Assembly: GCF_022898935.1 (NCBI RefSeq) | Contig: NZ_JALIRP010000009.1 | Coordinates: forward strand, 62,001 to 126,000 | DNA: 64,000 nt | Source of the DNA: Paenibacillus mangrovi | GTDB lineage: Bacteria > Bacillota > Bacilli > Paenibacillales > Paenibacillaceae | Direction: 5' to 3' | Shown: positions 17,248 to 26,121 of the stretch, piece by piece | Position numbering within the stretch: the stretch's first letter is position 1 | Layout: every line of letters begins with the position of its first letter | Made by a program: the position numbers and the translations under genes | Notes under the pieces: generated by a model | The model's input: the letters and a program-made list of their open reading frames with translations, nothing else | What the model was told of the DNA's origin: nothing | Databases searched by the model: none

Positions 17248-18350
17248 TGACAGCAAGAGTCCCTCTGCTAGCTGTAGACGGCGGAGGAACGAAATGCCTG
17301 GCTGTGTTCGCCGATACAACCGGCCAAATGCTGGCAACCGGGCGGGCGGGATCGTGCAACTACCAGGGAACGAGCCGGGAAGCGGCGGCGCTTGAACTAA
17401 CGCGTGCGATTCAGGCGGCAAAGCATCAACTGTCTGTGTCCGCCGCCGGAGGGAGTGAGCTGCTGAAGCCCGGCGTGGAAGAAAGCCAGCCGCCTCACAT
17501 CGGGGTTGCAGGAAACCAGATGCCGAAGTTCGGGGTGACCCCTGTTTCCTTCGCACCGCAGGAAGCAGCCAATATGACGGAAAAAGAAGAACCTCTTCAC
17601 GTTGGGTGCGCGGTATTTGGCTTGGCCGGCCTCGATACCGACTATGACCGCCAAGTGATTGAGGAGTTCGTCCGGGAAGCGCTCGCCCGCACCCATGTGA
17701 CGGCAGACCGCATCGTTGTCGAGAATGATGGAGTGGCTGCCTTGATTGGTGCAACGGGTGGTGCGCCCGGCATCCTCATTATCGCCGGGACCGGTTCAAT
17801 CGTGTACGGGATCAACAACAAAGGCGAGAGTGCACGAGCAGGGGGCTGGGGCCACCGCGTCGGCGACGAAGGAAGCGGTTATTGGATCGCCAAGCAGGCG
17901 ATCAACGCTGTTCTTCGTGGATTCGACAGACGGGAAGGACGGACGGTGCTAACGGATAAGCTGCTCCATCATCTGGGACTACGGACAGAAGAGGAACTGT
18001 TCAACTGGGTCTATTCCGCTGAATACAGTGTGGACAAAGCAGCCGAGCTCAGCAAGCTCGTCAGTGAAGCGGAACAGGAGGGAGACGAGACAGCACGCTT
18101 GATTCTGGAGATGGCAGCCGACGAGCTGTTTCTAGGGGTGCTGTCGGTGATGGAAAGGCTTGGAATGATTACTGCGGCTTTCACGGTTGTTTTGCAGGGA
18201 GGCGTCCTGCAGAACAATCCATTTGTACGAAGCCGTTTGACGGACAAATTCCGGGCCATCTCCCCTCTGGCGAAAATTGACGAAGCGAAAAAGGAGCCGA
18301 TTTACGGCGTCATCGCGCAGGGCTTGCAGCTTTTACAGAAGGGAACTTAG
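17244..18350 (+). CDS. BadF/BadG/BcrA/BcrD-type ATPase, N-acetylglucosamine kinase-like
   Basis: The 368-residue protein has the ASKHA phosphate loop DGGGTKC near residue 10, the adenosine-side motif IIAGTGS near residue 175, and GWGHRVGDEGSGYWI as found in bacterial and human GlcNAc kinases. ATG 17244 overlaps the lyase stop (ATGA), so translation is coupled. An insertion of about 50 residues around positions 65-115, rich in Gly, Pro and Ser with a loosely repeated GV-N/T-P pattern, interrupts the N-terminal lobe and is unusual for the family. It probably phosphorylates the amino sugar released after deacetylation and lyase action. Confidence 0.85.
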   Translation: MMTARVPLLAVDGGGTKCLAVFADTTGQMLATGRAGSCNYQGTSREAAALELTRAIQAAKHQLSVSAAGGSELLKPGVEESQPPHIGVAGNQMPKFGVTPVSFAPQEAANMTEKEEPLHVGCAVFGLAGLDTDYDRQVIEEFVREALARTHVTADRIVVENDGVAALIGATGGAPGILIIAGTGSIVYGINNKGESARAGGWGHRVGDEGSGYWIAKQAINAVLRGFDRREGRTVLTDKLLHHLGLRTEEELFNWVYSAEYSVDKAAELSKLVSEAEQEGDETARLILEMAADELFLGVLSVMERLGMITAAFTVVLQGGVLQNNPFVRSRLTDKFRAISPLAKIDEAKKEPIYGVIAQGLQLLQKGT

Positions 18351-18519
18351 AGGGTAGTTGGGTGACGAAATGGGGACTTGCGTTATGCATGTCCCTATTC
18401 TGATTTTTGATAAGGCAGGTCCTGCCCTACGTGTGTTTCCGGGGGTCTTGCGTTCAAACGACAGGAATTTATGGTGCAAACATGAAATAAATATAAGAGA
18501 CAAGGGAGGGGGGCAGCTG

Positions 18520-19461
18520 ATGAAGATGAAGAAGGTAGATATCGATGAATTAACCCGTTCCGGGGTCGTGTTTTTCAACTCCAAGCTGGAGATGCTGGAA
18601 GACCTGCCGTGCAAAATGTATAGGATGAACAAGCTGAACAGCTTGTGGGCGCATTTTCATGATTATTTTCAAATCTGGTACGTATCCAAAGGCGAATTCC
18701 TGCACACGATCAATGGGCAGCAGTACCACATTTCAAAGGGAAACATGTTTGTCGTTCCTCCTTTTACGATACATCGCATTCAGGCCCCGCCCGAGCAGGA
18801 GGCTGAAATTTGGGGATGCGAGTTCCTGCCGACATTCGTTAACGAGCGTTTTGACGATCCGCCGGGGGAGCAGCCCTTTTTTGACGTCAGCTATTTAACC
18901 TATTTCGTGCATACTGAAAGCGTAAGTTCGCATCAAATGACCTTCGACGGGGTTACGGATAGCCGAATTCGCGGTTTGATGCAGGAGATGCTTGGAGAAT
19001 ATGAAAGGCGCACGCCGTTTTTTCAAATCGTCCTGAAGGCCCATCTGCTGCTGCTATTATCGATCATCGTTCGCCAAGTGAACGGGGAGCTTGTCCAATC
19101 CGGTTTTGAGAAGTCGGAAAAGTATCGCGATACGATGACGAAGGTGGTTGAATATATCCAGAAGAACGCGCATGAAGATATTAAGCTGGAGGATGTGTGC
19201 GCCATTTCGAATTTGTCGAAATCGACGTTTTGCAGCTTGTTCAAAGAATGGACAGGCAAGACCTTCAACCGCTACCTCATTGACCTCCGCATCTCCAATG
19301 CGCTTGGGCTGCTGCAGCATCCGTCCTTAACGGTCACCGATGTGTGTTACTTGGCGGGATTTAACGAGCTGTCTTATTTCTGCAGAATTTTTAAAAATTA
19401 TACAGGCATATCGCCTAATCAGTTCCGCAAACAGGCAGCAACGAAGCAGTTTCTAAATTAA
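18520..19461 (+). CDS. AraC family transcriptional regulator
   Basis: The 313-residue protein has an N-terminal cupin-like sensor (HFHDYFQIWYVSKGEF region, residues 45-65) and a C-terminal pair of helix-turn-helix motifs ending in GISPNQFRKQA. I place the start at ATG 18520, behind GGGAGGGGGG. The open frame extends to 18358 without a ribosome site. It is a close paralog of the regulator at 36078 (for instance the shared WTGKTFNRYL and HAHED-like NAHEDIKLE segments). It precedes the Gfo/Idh pair with a cre-like box between, and probably activates it. Confidence 0.92.
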   Translation: MKMKKVDIDELTRSGVVFFNSKLEMLEDLPCKMYRMNKLNSLWAHFHDYFQIWYVSKGEFLHTINGQQYHISKGNMFVVPPFTIHRIQAPPEQEAEIWGCEFLPTFVNERFDDPPGEQPFFDVSYLTYFVHTESVSSHQMTFDGVTDSRIRGLMQEMLGEYERRTPFFQIVLKAHLLLLLSIIVRQVNGELVQSGFEKSEKYRDTMTKVVEYIQKNAHEDIKLEDVCAISNLSKSTFCSLFKEWTGKTFNRYLIDLRISNALGLLQHPSLTVTDVCYLAGFNELSYFCRIFKNYTGISPNQFRKQAATKQFLN

Positions 19462-19499
19462 TACGATAATCCTATTATTACATACGATATTAAAATCAA

Positions 19500-19514
19500 A
19501 TCATCCGCTTGCAT
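19500..19514 (-). promoter_or_regulatory. cre-like box upstream of the Gfo/Idh genes
   Basis: On the minus strand ATGCAAGCGGATGAT matches the cre consensus at all but one fixed position. It is about 95 bases before the first oxidoreductase start and next to a possible -10 TAACAT (19517-19522). Confidence 0.5.
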
Positions 19515-19608
19515 GATAACATGGCGGTAGTTGGCCGAAAACGGTCAAAATACTTTATGCAATCCGGGTCTGTCTTTACCGGGTTCAAATAATCGGAGGG
19601 AATTTGGT

Positions 19609-20688
19609 ATGACAAAAACGATTGTAGCAGTGATCGGCTGCGGAACCATCGCTAACAGTGCACATATCCCTGCATACATGGCCAATGAGGCCGTCGAGAT
19701 CAAGTATTTTTGCGATATTCGCAAGGAGCGGGCTGAGAAAGCGGCCCAACAGTATGGGTGCGGCACGGCAGTAGAGGATTATCGGGTCATTTTGGACGAT
19801 CCTGAGGTGGTGGCGGTGTCGATTTGTACCCCGAACAATGTTCACGCCTCGATTGCGATGGATTGCATGCGCGCGGACAAGCACGTGCTGTGCGAGAAGC
19901 CGGCTGCTAGAACGTACAAGGAAGCGCTGGAGATGCAGAAGGTGCAGCATGAAACAGGCAAAACGCTGAATATCGGCGTCGTGAACCGCTTCAACAAAGG
20001 CGTCAACGTGATCAAGCAGCTGATAGAAAGCGGAGAACTTGGCGAATTGTACCACGTTGTTGTCAGCTTCCGCGCTCATCGTTCGATTCCGGGACTCGGC
20101 GGAGACTTTACGACCAAGGCGGTCGCGGGCGGCGGGGCGCTCATTGACTGGGGCGTTCACTTCCTGGATATCGTCATGTATTGCGCGGGCGATCCGCAGC
20201 CGAAGACGGTGTCGGGACAGGCGTATTCCAAGCTCGGCAAGGATATGCCGAATTACGCTTACCTGAACATGTGGGCAGGTCCTCCAAACTATGAGGGCAG
20301 CTATGATGTGGATGACTTCGTGACGGCGATGATCCGGACGGAAGGACCGTCGATCACGGTGAATGGCGCGTGGGCGCAAAATATCGGCGTCGAAGAGATG
20401 TATATTGATTTTCTCGGGGACAAAGCGGGTATTCGTCTCCAGTACGGTAAGGAGTTTACACTGTATTCGGCGAAGCACGGCGCTCTGCTGGAAAGCACCC
20501 CGAACTATCCGCAGAACAACGCTTTCCAGGATGAGATTGACCGCTTTATATCCGGCATTCATTCCGGCGAAAAGCAGCCTTCCCACATTGATACGGTGAT
20601 TTTGTCCTCGCAAATGATCGAAGCCATTTATCAATCCTCTGAAGAAGGCCGTGAAGTATCGCTCCTGAAACAGGGAGTGCAGGCATGA
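19609..20688 (+). CDS. Gfo/Idh/MocA family oxidoreductase
   Basis: The 359-residue protein starts with a Rossmann fold (IVAVIGCGTIANSAH) and carries the family motif CEKPAA near residue 97, whose Lys is catalytic. The C-terminal half is the typical beta-sheet substrate domain. Such enzymes interconvert sugars, inositols or glycosides with bound NAD. Start ATG 19609 follows CGGAGGG. Its stop overlaps the next start, so it is co-translated with the second, smaller family member. The AraC regulator precedes it. Confidence 0.9.
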   Translation: MTKTIVAVIGCGTIANSAHIPAYMANEAVEIKYFCDIRKERAEKAAQQYGCGTAVEDYRVILDDPEVVAVSICTPNNVHASIAMDCMRADKHVLCEKPAARTYKEALEMQKVQHETGKTLNIGVVNRFNKGVNVIKQLIESGELGELYHVVVSFRAHRSIPGLGGDFTTKAVAGGGALIDWGVHFLDIVMYCAGDPQPKTVSGQAYSKLGKDMPNYAYLNMWAGPPNYEGSYDVDDFVTAMIRTEGPSITVNGAWAQNIGVEEMYIDFLGDKAGIRLQYGKEFTLYSAKHGALLESTPNYPQNNAFQDEIDRFISGIHSGEKQPSHIDTVILSSQMIEAIYQSSEEGREVSLLKQGVQA

Positions 20689-21527
20689 AGAAAATAGGCT
20701 TTATCGACTACTATCTGGATGAATGGCACGCGAACCAATACCCTGAATGGATTCGGAGTGCTTCAGGCGGCACGATGGAGGTAGCTTTTGCTTATGGTAT
20801 GAAGGATGCCGAGCAGGGGCTCAGCAATACGGAATGGTGCGCGAAGCATTGTATTGCTTGGTGCGGAACAATCGAGGAAGTGGTCGCACAGAGCGATTAC
20901 TTGATCGTGCTGTCGCCTGACAACCCGGAGCAGCATGAAGCGCTTGCCGAGCTACCGCTGACTTCAGGGAAGCCGACCTACATTGACAAGACGTTTGCTC
21001 CCGGCAGGGCAGCGGCGGTACGTTTGTTCGAGCGGGCCGCGAAGCATCAGACTCCATTGTATTCTTCTTCTGCGCTCAGGTATGCTGCGGAATATGCAGA
21101 AGTCGAGCGCGCAGGGATCAAGGTGATCTCTGCTTGGGGACCGGGAGCGATGGAAAACTACTCGATTCACCAGATCGAGCCGATCATTGCCTTGATGGGT
21201 ACAGGCGCGAGGCGCGTCATGTTCATCGGAACGGAAGCTGCGCCAGCCTTGCTGATCGAGTTCTCGGGCGGCAGGCAGGCAACGATCCAGCAGCCGGGTC
21301 AGGGCTCCCCGTTCATGATGTCCATCAACTACGACTCGGGAGACTGCCGGGTGGTGCAGCCGGTATCGGATTTTTTCCAGGGCTTTATCCAAGATTTGGT
21401 GAGGTTCTTCGAGACTGGAGAGGCGACTGTGCCGTCCTCCGAGACCATTGTCATTATTACCATTATTGAACATGCACTGATTGCCGCCAAGCAGCCTTAT
21501 CAGTGGATTGAGCTGCCGGAGAGCTAG
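20685..21527 (+). CDS. short Gfo/Idh/MocA-like protein
   Basis: The 280-residue protein starts within the stop of its neighbour (ATGA). An N-terminal Rossmann-like domain and a segment TYIDKTFAPG near residue 99 stand where the EKP motif is normally found, so the catalytic Lys lies in DKTF. It is shorter than usual, because the C-terminal sheet domain is reduced. Such proteins are often paired with a full-length partner in sugar-alcohol catabolism. Its last 48 bases recur almost unchanged as an orphan at 34482-34529. Confidence 0.78.
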   Translation: MKKIGFIDYYLDEWHANQYPEWIRSASGGTMEVAFAYGMKDAEQGLSNTEWCAKHCIAWCGTIEEVVAQSDYLIVLSPDNPEQHEALAELPLTSGKPTYIDKTFAPGRAAAVRLFERAAKHQTPLYSSSALRYAAEYAEVERAGIKVISAWGPGAMENYSIHQIEPIIALMGTGARRVMFIGTEAAPALLIEFSGGRQATIQQPGQGSPFMMSINYDSGDCRVVQPVSDFFQGFIQDLVRFFETGEATVPSSETIVIITIIEHALIAAKQPYQWIELPES

Positions 21528-21560
21528 TAAGCGGGATATTATGAAGCAGTCATTACCAAG

Positions 21561-21608
21561 AGACGCAAGAAGAAGCTGACGACATTCGCTCAGCTTCTTT
21601 TTGCGTCT
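21561..21608 (+). terminator. repeated bidirectional terminator (copy 1)
   Basis: GAAGCTGA and TCAGCTTC pair inside longer flanks (GACGCAA...TTGCGTC). The first 39 bases are identical to copy 2 at 26040-26078. It ends the Gfo/Idh operon and would also serve the opposite strand. Confidence 0.75.
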
Positions 21609-21912
21609 GAACGCTCGTTTCAGTCAGCCAGTATCGAAGGCGAAGCGCTTTCCCACGATTAGTCGGTTTCACTGCCCCGCTTTCAAGAAAAGCTTTTGTT
21701 TCGTTCATAACTTTAGTAGCAAGCTTGGCAACCTCTCCGTAGGTGTTCGAAACCGACCGATCCTCAGGATCCTCTTGGCTACCAATTAATCGAGTTGAAC
21801 AATGGCCCGGTTCAATGATTACGGAATCAATACTGAAACTGGAAAGTTCATAGTGATATCCCTCCGACAATGCTTCGACTGCAGCTTTAGTCGCACAATA
21901 TAGGACATAAAA
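21609..21912 (-). pseudogene. C-terminal remnant of an SDR oxidoreductase
   Basis: The minus-strand frame encodes LYCATKAAVEALSEGYHYEL and a downstream IIEPG, typical of the second half of a short-chain dehydrogenase, where YxxxK is catalytic. The entire NAD-binding half is missing: upstream sequence switches directly to the 3' end of the XRE regulator gene. The frame's last 16 codons lie in the repeated terminator. A functional protein is very unlikely. Confidence 0.7.
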
Positions 21913-21948
21913 AGGAAAAACCCTCCATGAACCACTGAACCACATGGA

Positions 21949-22791
21949 TCATTTGAGGGATTTTGACTGGATTTGTAACAACTTTTCGGCGGTTCCTGAG
22001 CCGGGTAATGGAGCATACAAGCAACACATTGTTCCTTCAAGATCGTTGATCTGATTAAACGTAATAATCTCGAAGTGCATGTGTCCGGCCACAGGATGAC
22101 GAATCTCCACCTGAAGACCGTTTTTCTCGGCCACTTCGTGCTTCACCCACCATTCGGAGAACTCTTTGCTGCCTGTTATAAGTTCATCAACTAGGCGAAT
22201 ATGCCACTCTTGATTAGAATAGGGGGCGTATAATTTTCGGAAAAACGCTAATGAAATCTGGTTTGCCTGCTCCCAGTTCACTATCTTGCTGCGCAGCTCG
22301 GCGTTCAGGAAATTAAGACGCAGCATGATCCGTTCTTCCGCGGGCAGCAACGAGAAGTCGATCAGAATCTTGCAGGCCAAATCGTTCCATGCGATCAATT
22401 CATTCTGTGCTCCAAGGGCTACGCATGGATACGGCATATCTTGAACCATTTGGGTAAAAGCTGGAGTTAACTTATGTCTAGCCGTACTTTGTTCCTGAGT
22501 GACATAACGCCCCGCAAGTTTGTGCATATATTCCCGCTCTGCTGCGGTTAAATCCAGCACACGGCCAATGCTGTCCAAAACCTCCGGGGAAGCTGAAACT
22601 TCTCTCCCTTGCTCCAGCCATGTATACCAAGTGATGCTGACATTCGCCAGGTGCGCAACTTCTTCGCGCCGTAAGCCCGGAGTTCTCCGATACGTATGAC
22701 CAACGGGCAGTCCTGCTTGCTCGGGGGAGATGCGGTTTCGATGGGACTTCAGGAAATTCCCCAATAGCTTTCGATTTTGTTGGATGTCCAT
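21949..22791 (-). CDS. XRE family regulator with MmyB-like ligand domain
   Basis: The 280-residue protein has an N-terminal helix-turn-helix containing TPGLRREEVAHLANVSITWYTWLEQGR (extent about residues 36-62), the hallmark of MmyB-type regulators. The C-terminal PAS-like domain of this group binds fatty-acid-like ligands. I choose ATG 22791 with AAGGTAACG upstream. It is divergent from the SDR gene at 22900, an arrangement in which the regulator controls the enzyme. The 108-base gap contains an imperfect inverted repeat (CTAGTTA...TAACTGG) that could be the operator. Confidence 0.9.
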   Translation of the reverse strand: MDIQQNRKLLGNFLKSHRNRISPEQAGLPVGHTYRRTPGLRREEVAHLANVSITWYTWLEQGREVSASPEVLDSIGRVLDLTAAEREYMHKLAGRYVTQEQSTARHKLTPAFTQMVQDMPYPCVALGAQNELIAWNDLACKILIDFSLLPAEERIMLRLNFLNAELRSKIVNWEQANQISLAFFRKLYAPYSNQEWHIRLVDELITGSKEFSEWWVKHEVAEKNGLQVEIRHPVAGHMHFEIITFNQINDLEGTMCCLYAPLPGSGTAEKLLQIQSKSLK

Positions 22792-22899
22792 ATCGTTACC
22801 TTCCATGAACCATCTTGATCCTAGTTATTTTACTAACTGGTTCAATTATAAAATGCCTGCTATGCTCATTTCAAATTTGAATTTAGAGGAGAGCCGGCC

Positions 22900-23736
22900 A
22901 TGAAACTAATAGAAGAACAGGTGATTCTGATTACGGGAGCCACTGATGGCATAGGGAAACAAACCGCGATTGATTTAGCACGCAAAGGAGCTTCCATACT
23001 TGTACACGGTAGAAGCAGTGAAAAGTGCGATGCAGTTATGCATGAAATTATTAATCTGACTGGCAATCCTAAAATCAGCTGCTTTGCGGCGGACTTGTCG
23101 TCGTTACTCGAGGTCAAACAGCTGGCAGAAGGGATAAAAGCGACTCACCGTCAGCTTGATGTGTTGATCAATAATGCGGGAGTTGGCGGAGGAGACCTGA
23201 AGGAAACGATCCGTGATGTTAGCAAGGATGGTTACGAATACCGGTTAGCCGTTAACTATTTAGCTCCATTTCTGCTTACGTACGAATTGCTTCCTCTTCT
23301 CACTAAAGAATCCTCCAGAACAATCAATGTGGCGTCGAAAGGTCAGAGTTTCGTAGACTTAACCAATCTTATGCTGGAACAAAATTATTCCCGTCTGCAG
23401 GCATACACGCGAAGCAAGCTGGCCATGATCGCTTGGACTATCGAGCTTGCCGAACGATATGGCAGCCGACAAGTCACTTTCAATGCGATACATCCCGGTA
23501 CCCAGCTTAATACGAAAATAGTGCATCAAAGCGGGTTCTCCCCTTTAGGAGAGGTTCAAGTCGGCGCGGATGCCATTTTACACCTCGCTCTATCCGCTGA
23601 TTTGGAGGGGGTGAACGGTCAGTATTTTAACGAAATACAGCCGAGTCAGGCGCATGAGCAAGTATATGACGGGATATTCCGCAAGAATCTTTGGGAAACA
23701 ACCGAGACTCTTATTCGCGAAAAAGTATACATGTGA
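22900..23736 (+). CDS. SDR family oxidoreductase
   Basis: The 278-residue enzyme has TGATDGIG near residue 13, NNAGVGG near 88 and YTRSKLA as the YxxxK motif near 168, all classic short-chain dehydrogenase features of the retinol-dehydrogenase-like branch. Start ATG 22900 follows GAGGAGAG. It is transcribed away from the MmyB-like regulator and is probably its target. Its substrate is unknown. Confidence 0.9.
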   Translation: MKLIEEQVILITGATDGIGKQTAIDLARKGASILVHGRSSEKCDAVMHEIINLTGNPKISCFAADLSSLLEVKQLAEGIKATHRQLDVLINNAGVGGGDLKETIRDVSKDGYEYRLAVNYLAPFLLTYELLPLLTKESSRTINVASKGQSFVDLTNLMLEQNYSRLQAYTRSKLAMIAWTIELAERYGSRQVTFNAIHPGTQLNTKIVHQSGFSPLGEVQVGADAILHLALSADLEGVNGQYFNEIQPSQAHEQVYDGIFRKNLWETTETLIREKVYM

Positions 23737-23914
23737 CGAGCGTCCGTAATATGTATTTAAGTGAATGGACGATAATCCAAAAACTTCATACAAAAATATA
23801 AAGAGGATGAAAAAGGTAGTGCTATACTTTACTTCATCAGGAAGTCGGGAATGATTTGAACGCGAAGAGTAAGAGGGTAAACATAGGTGCGATGGCAGGC
23901 AGGGCAATATTCAT

Positions 23915-24295
23915 CATTTGGAATTGACAGGCATGTATTGGCTCAGCGAAGTGGTCAGCTACTCTAATCCACACGAAGAAGAGCTGATCCGCTACAAGAG
24001 CAGCGTGGTGTATCGCGCGGGGCTGAAGTTTTTCTGGATTCCGTTCTTTTACGGCAACCGTGCATTTCATTGGAAACAGCTCGGATTCGACGCAGCTGTG
24101 CTGCAGCCGAATCATTTCTTTAACGATACAAGGGAGGAGAGAATTCAGGATACGGCCGAGCTGGCGATAACATACGGAATGGGGGTGGAAATCGAGTGCG
24201 ATGAGCGCATGAACTGGATGTACCAATTCATCAAAGGGACCTACGAGAAACAGTCAGAAGCAGAACTGCAAGCCAGTGATTCTAGCAACTTATAA
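23915..24295 (+). pseudogene. decayed 5'-truncated copy of the DUF4855 gene
   Basis: From HLELTGMYW onward the frame parallels residues about 395-490 of the intact DUF4855 protein just downstream (SHLELAGMYW...). At DERMN it jumps straight to WMYQFIKGTY, skipping about 55 residues that the intact protein has there. The whole N-terminal two thirds is absent. It is thus the tail of a tandem paralog that suffered a large 5' loss and an internal in-frame deletion. The 23737-23914 stretch before it holds nothing I can assign. Confidence 0.8.
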
Positions 24296-24317
24296 AATAT
24301 AATCGGAGGTTGAACCG

Positions 24318-25991
24318 ATGAGATTCATGGGGAATATCGGACGTAAGCTGCTGTTTTTGGGACTCGCCGGAATGATGCTTACTATGAATGCATCGATGGT
24401 GAAGGCCGGAGGGGATCAGGCACAGCCGAGAAATTTAGTTGCAGGCTTGACATATACGCTTTCGGAGAATCCCGAAGACAATTACCCGGATCGAAACGAT
24501 GAACTGACCGATGGCGTCTACGATCCAAGCCTGACATTTACGAGCCCTGCCTGGCAGGGCCATTTGAGAGGCAAAGTGAGAGAGGTCGTCTTTGACCTGG
24601 GCGAATTGAAATCGATCAGCGAGGTGAAGGCCCATTTCATGCAGCATTCCGAGGTCGGCATTTTCTATCCGAACACGGTGTCTATGTATGTATCCATGGA
24701 TGGCGAGCATTGGGGCACGTTGGCGCATATCAATACGAAAATACCAATATGGGAGCCGGGACCGGCGACCGATCAGTTTTATCAATGGAATGGGGAAACG
24801 GACGGCGTACCTTCGAACGGCAATCCACATGCGGTAATGGCTCAAGCGCGTTACGTCAAAGTAACGTTCGTGGCGGGGACGTTTGCTTTCCTCGATGAAA
24901 TTGAAGTATTGGGCGTTGATGGAAAGGACAAGAAATCCGCCAAAATATCGGTGGACGAACCTGCTTATGCCCAAGCTGAAACCACCGGAGGAATCAATAA
25001 TCTGGTGCTGCTGTACAACGGCTGGTATGACCATGGGGAAGGCGACTGGACCAAAGAGAACATCGTCCCTTACATCAGCTATGTCGATCCGAACGGTCAG
25101 CCCAAAGATTGGTTATATGACGGCGTGCTGTATCTCGGCTTGTGGGGCGAGCATTGGAGCGGTAGCTACGAAACAGGCACGGCAAACCTGACGAACTGGA
25201 AGTGGTATCTAGACAAAACCTTTGCTCCGGAGGGCAATTTGAAGCAGCTGGATGAGGCGACGAAGGAAACGGCGGTCAAGCTTGGAGACCGCAAGCATAA
25301 AACGAAAGTGGTGCTGATGATTCCGAATCCGGGAAAGTCGCTTAGCGATTTCGGTGATGTCGATGGCGACGGCATTTCGGAAAATATGGTGTCCGCAGAG
25401 GTCGGGAACGAAGCTGCATTCGCCAATCGGAAAAAAGCTGTGGAGTGGTATATGAATGAGCTGCGTAAGCGCTGGAGCAGCGCCGGGTATTCCCACCTGG
25501 AGCTGGCCGGCATGTACTGGGTAGCGGAAGGTGCGGACGATGAAGACGACCGAAACCTGATTCAATATGCAAGCCAATTGGTGCACAAGGAGAAGAAACG
25601 ATTTTACTGGATTCCTTACTTCTTTGGCAACCAAAACTATGCCGGGAAACAGCTCGGCTTTGATGTCGCTGCACTGCAGCCGAATTATTTCTTCGACGAA
25701 GTCCCGATCGAACGTATTGAGACGGCAGCCACTCTCGCGAAGCAGTATCACATGGGTGTGGAGATGGAGTTTGACGAGCGGATGAACACGGATCCTTCCT
25801 TCCGGCAGAAATATATTGAATACTTAAACGGCGGAATTGACTACGGCTATATGAAAAATGTATTCAAAGCCTACTATCAGGGCAATACAGCCCTACTGGA
25901 CAGCGCGAGAAGCCAAGACCCGGCAGTGCGCCAGCTGTACGACTTTATGTATCAGTTCATTAAAGGAACTTACGTGAAGCAAACCCCATAA
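24318..25991 (+). CDS. secreted DUF4855 domain protein with discoidin-like N-terminus
   Basis: The 557-residue protein has a signal peptide (cleavage near VKAGG, residue 30), a beta-rich domain at residues 40-195 that resembles an F5/8 type C (discoidin) carbohydrate-binding fold, and a large DUF4855 domain from about 220 to the end. Start ATG 24318 follows CGGAGG. DUF4855 proteins occur in Paenibacillus polysaccharide loci, but their activity is not established to my knowledge; a glycan-active role at the cell surface is inferred. Acidic residues cluster in DGDGI and EFDERMN. Confidence 0.8.
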   Translation: MRFMGNIGRKLLFLGLAGMMLTMNASMVKAGGDQAQPRNLVAGLTYTLSENPEDNYPDRNDELTDGVYDPSLTFTSPAWQGHLRGKVREVVFDLGELKSISEVKAHFMQHSEVGIFYPNTVSMYVSMDGEHWGTLAHINTKIPIWEPGPATDQFYQWNGETDGVPSNGNPHAVMAQARYVKVTFVAGTFAFLDEIEVLGVDGKDKKSAKISVDEPAYAQAETTGGINNLVLLYNGWYDHGEGDWTKENIVPYISYVDPNGQPKDWLYDGVLYLGLWGEHWSGSYETGTANLTNWKWYLDKTFAPEGNLKQLDEATKETAVKLGDRKHKTKVVLMIPNPGKSLSDFGDVDGDGISENMVSAEVGNEAAFANRKKAVEWYMNELRKRWSSAGYSHLELAGMYWVAEGADDEDDRNLIQYASQLVHKEKKRFYWIPYFFGNQNYAGKQLGFDVAALQPNYFFDEVPIERIETAATLAKQYHMGVEMEFDERMNTDPSFRQKYIEYLNGGIDYGYMKNVFKAYYQGNTALLDSARSQDPAVRQLYDFMYQFIKGTYVKQTP

Positions 25992-26039
25992 TATTTGTCT
26001 GGCACCGCAAAAAGAAGCATCCTGATCAAGCAGAGTTCT

Positions 26040-26078
26040 AGACGCAAGAAGAAGCTGACGACATTCGCTCAGCTTCTT
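26040..26078 (+). terminator. repeated bidirectional terminator (copy 2)
   Basis: These 39 bases are identical to the start of copy 1 (21561). AAGAAGCTGA and TCAGCTTCTT form the stem. It lies between the convergent DUF4855 and AlkZ-like genes and can serve both. Confidence 0.75.
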
Positions 26079-26121
26079 CTTCCATCTGAAGATTTCCTGT
26101 GAAGCCATGTTCCAGTTGCCG

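Noticed and set aside
15736..18350. Bacillithiol biosynthesis cluster
   Set aside because: The BshA glycosyltransferase and BshC ligase are absent and the deacetylase is secreted; only a catabolic link to similar compounds remains plausible.
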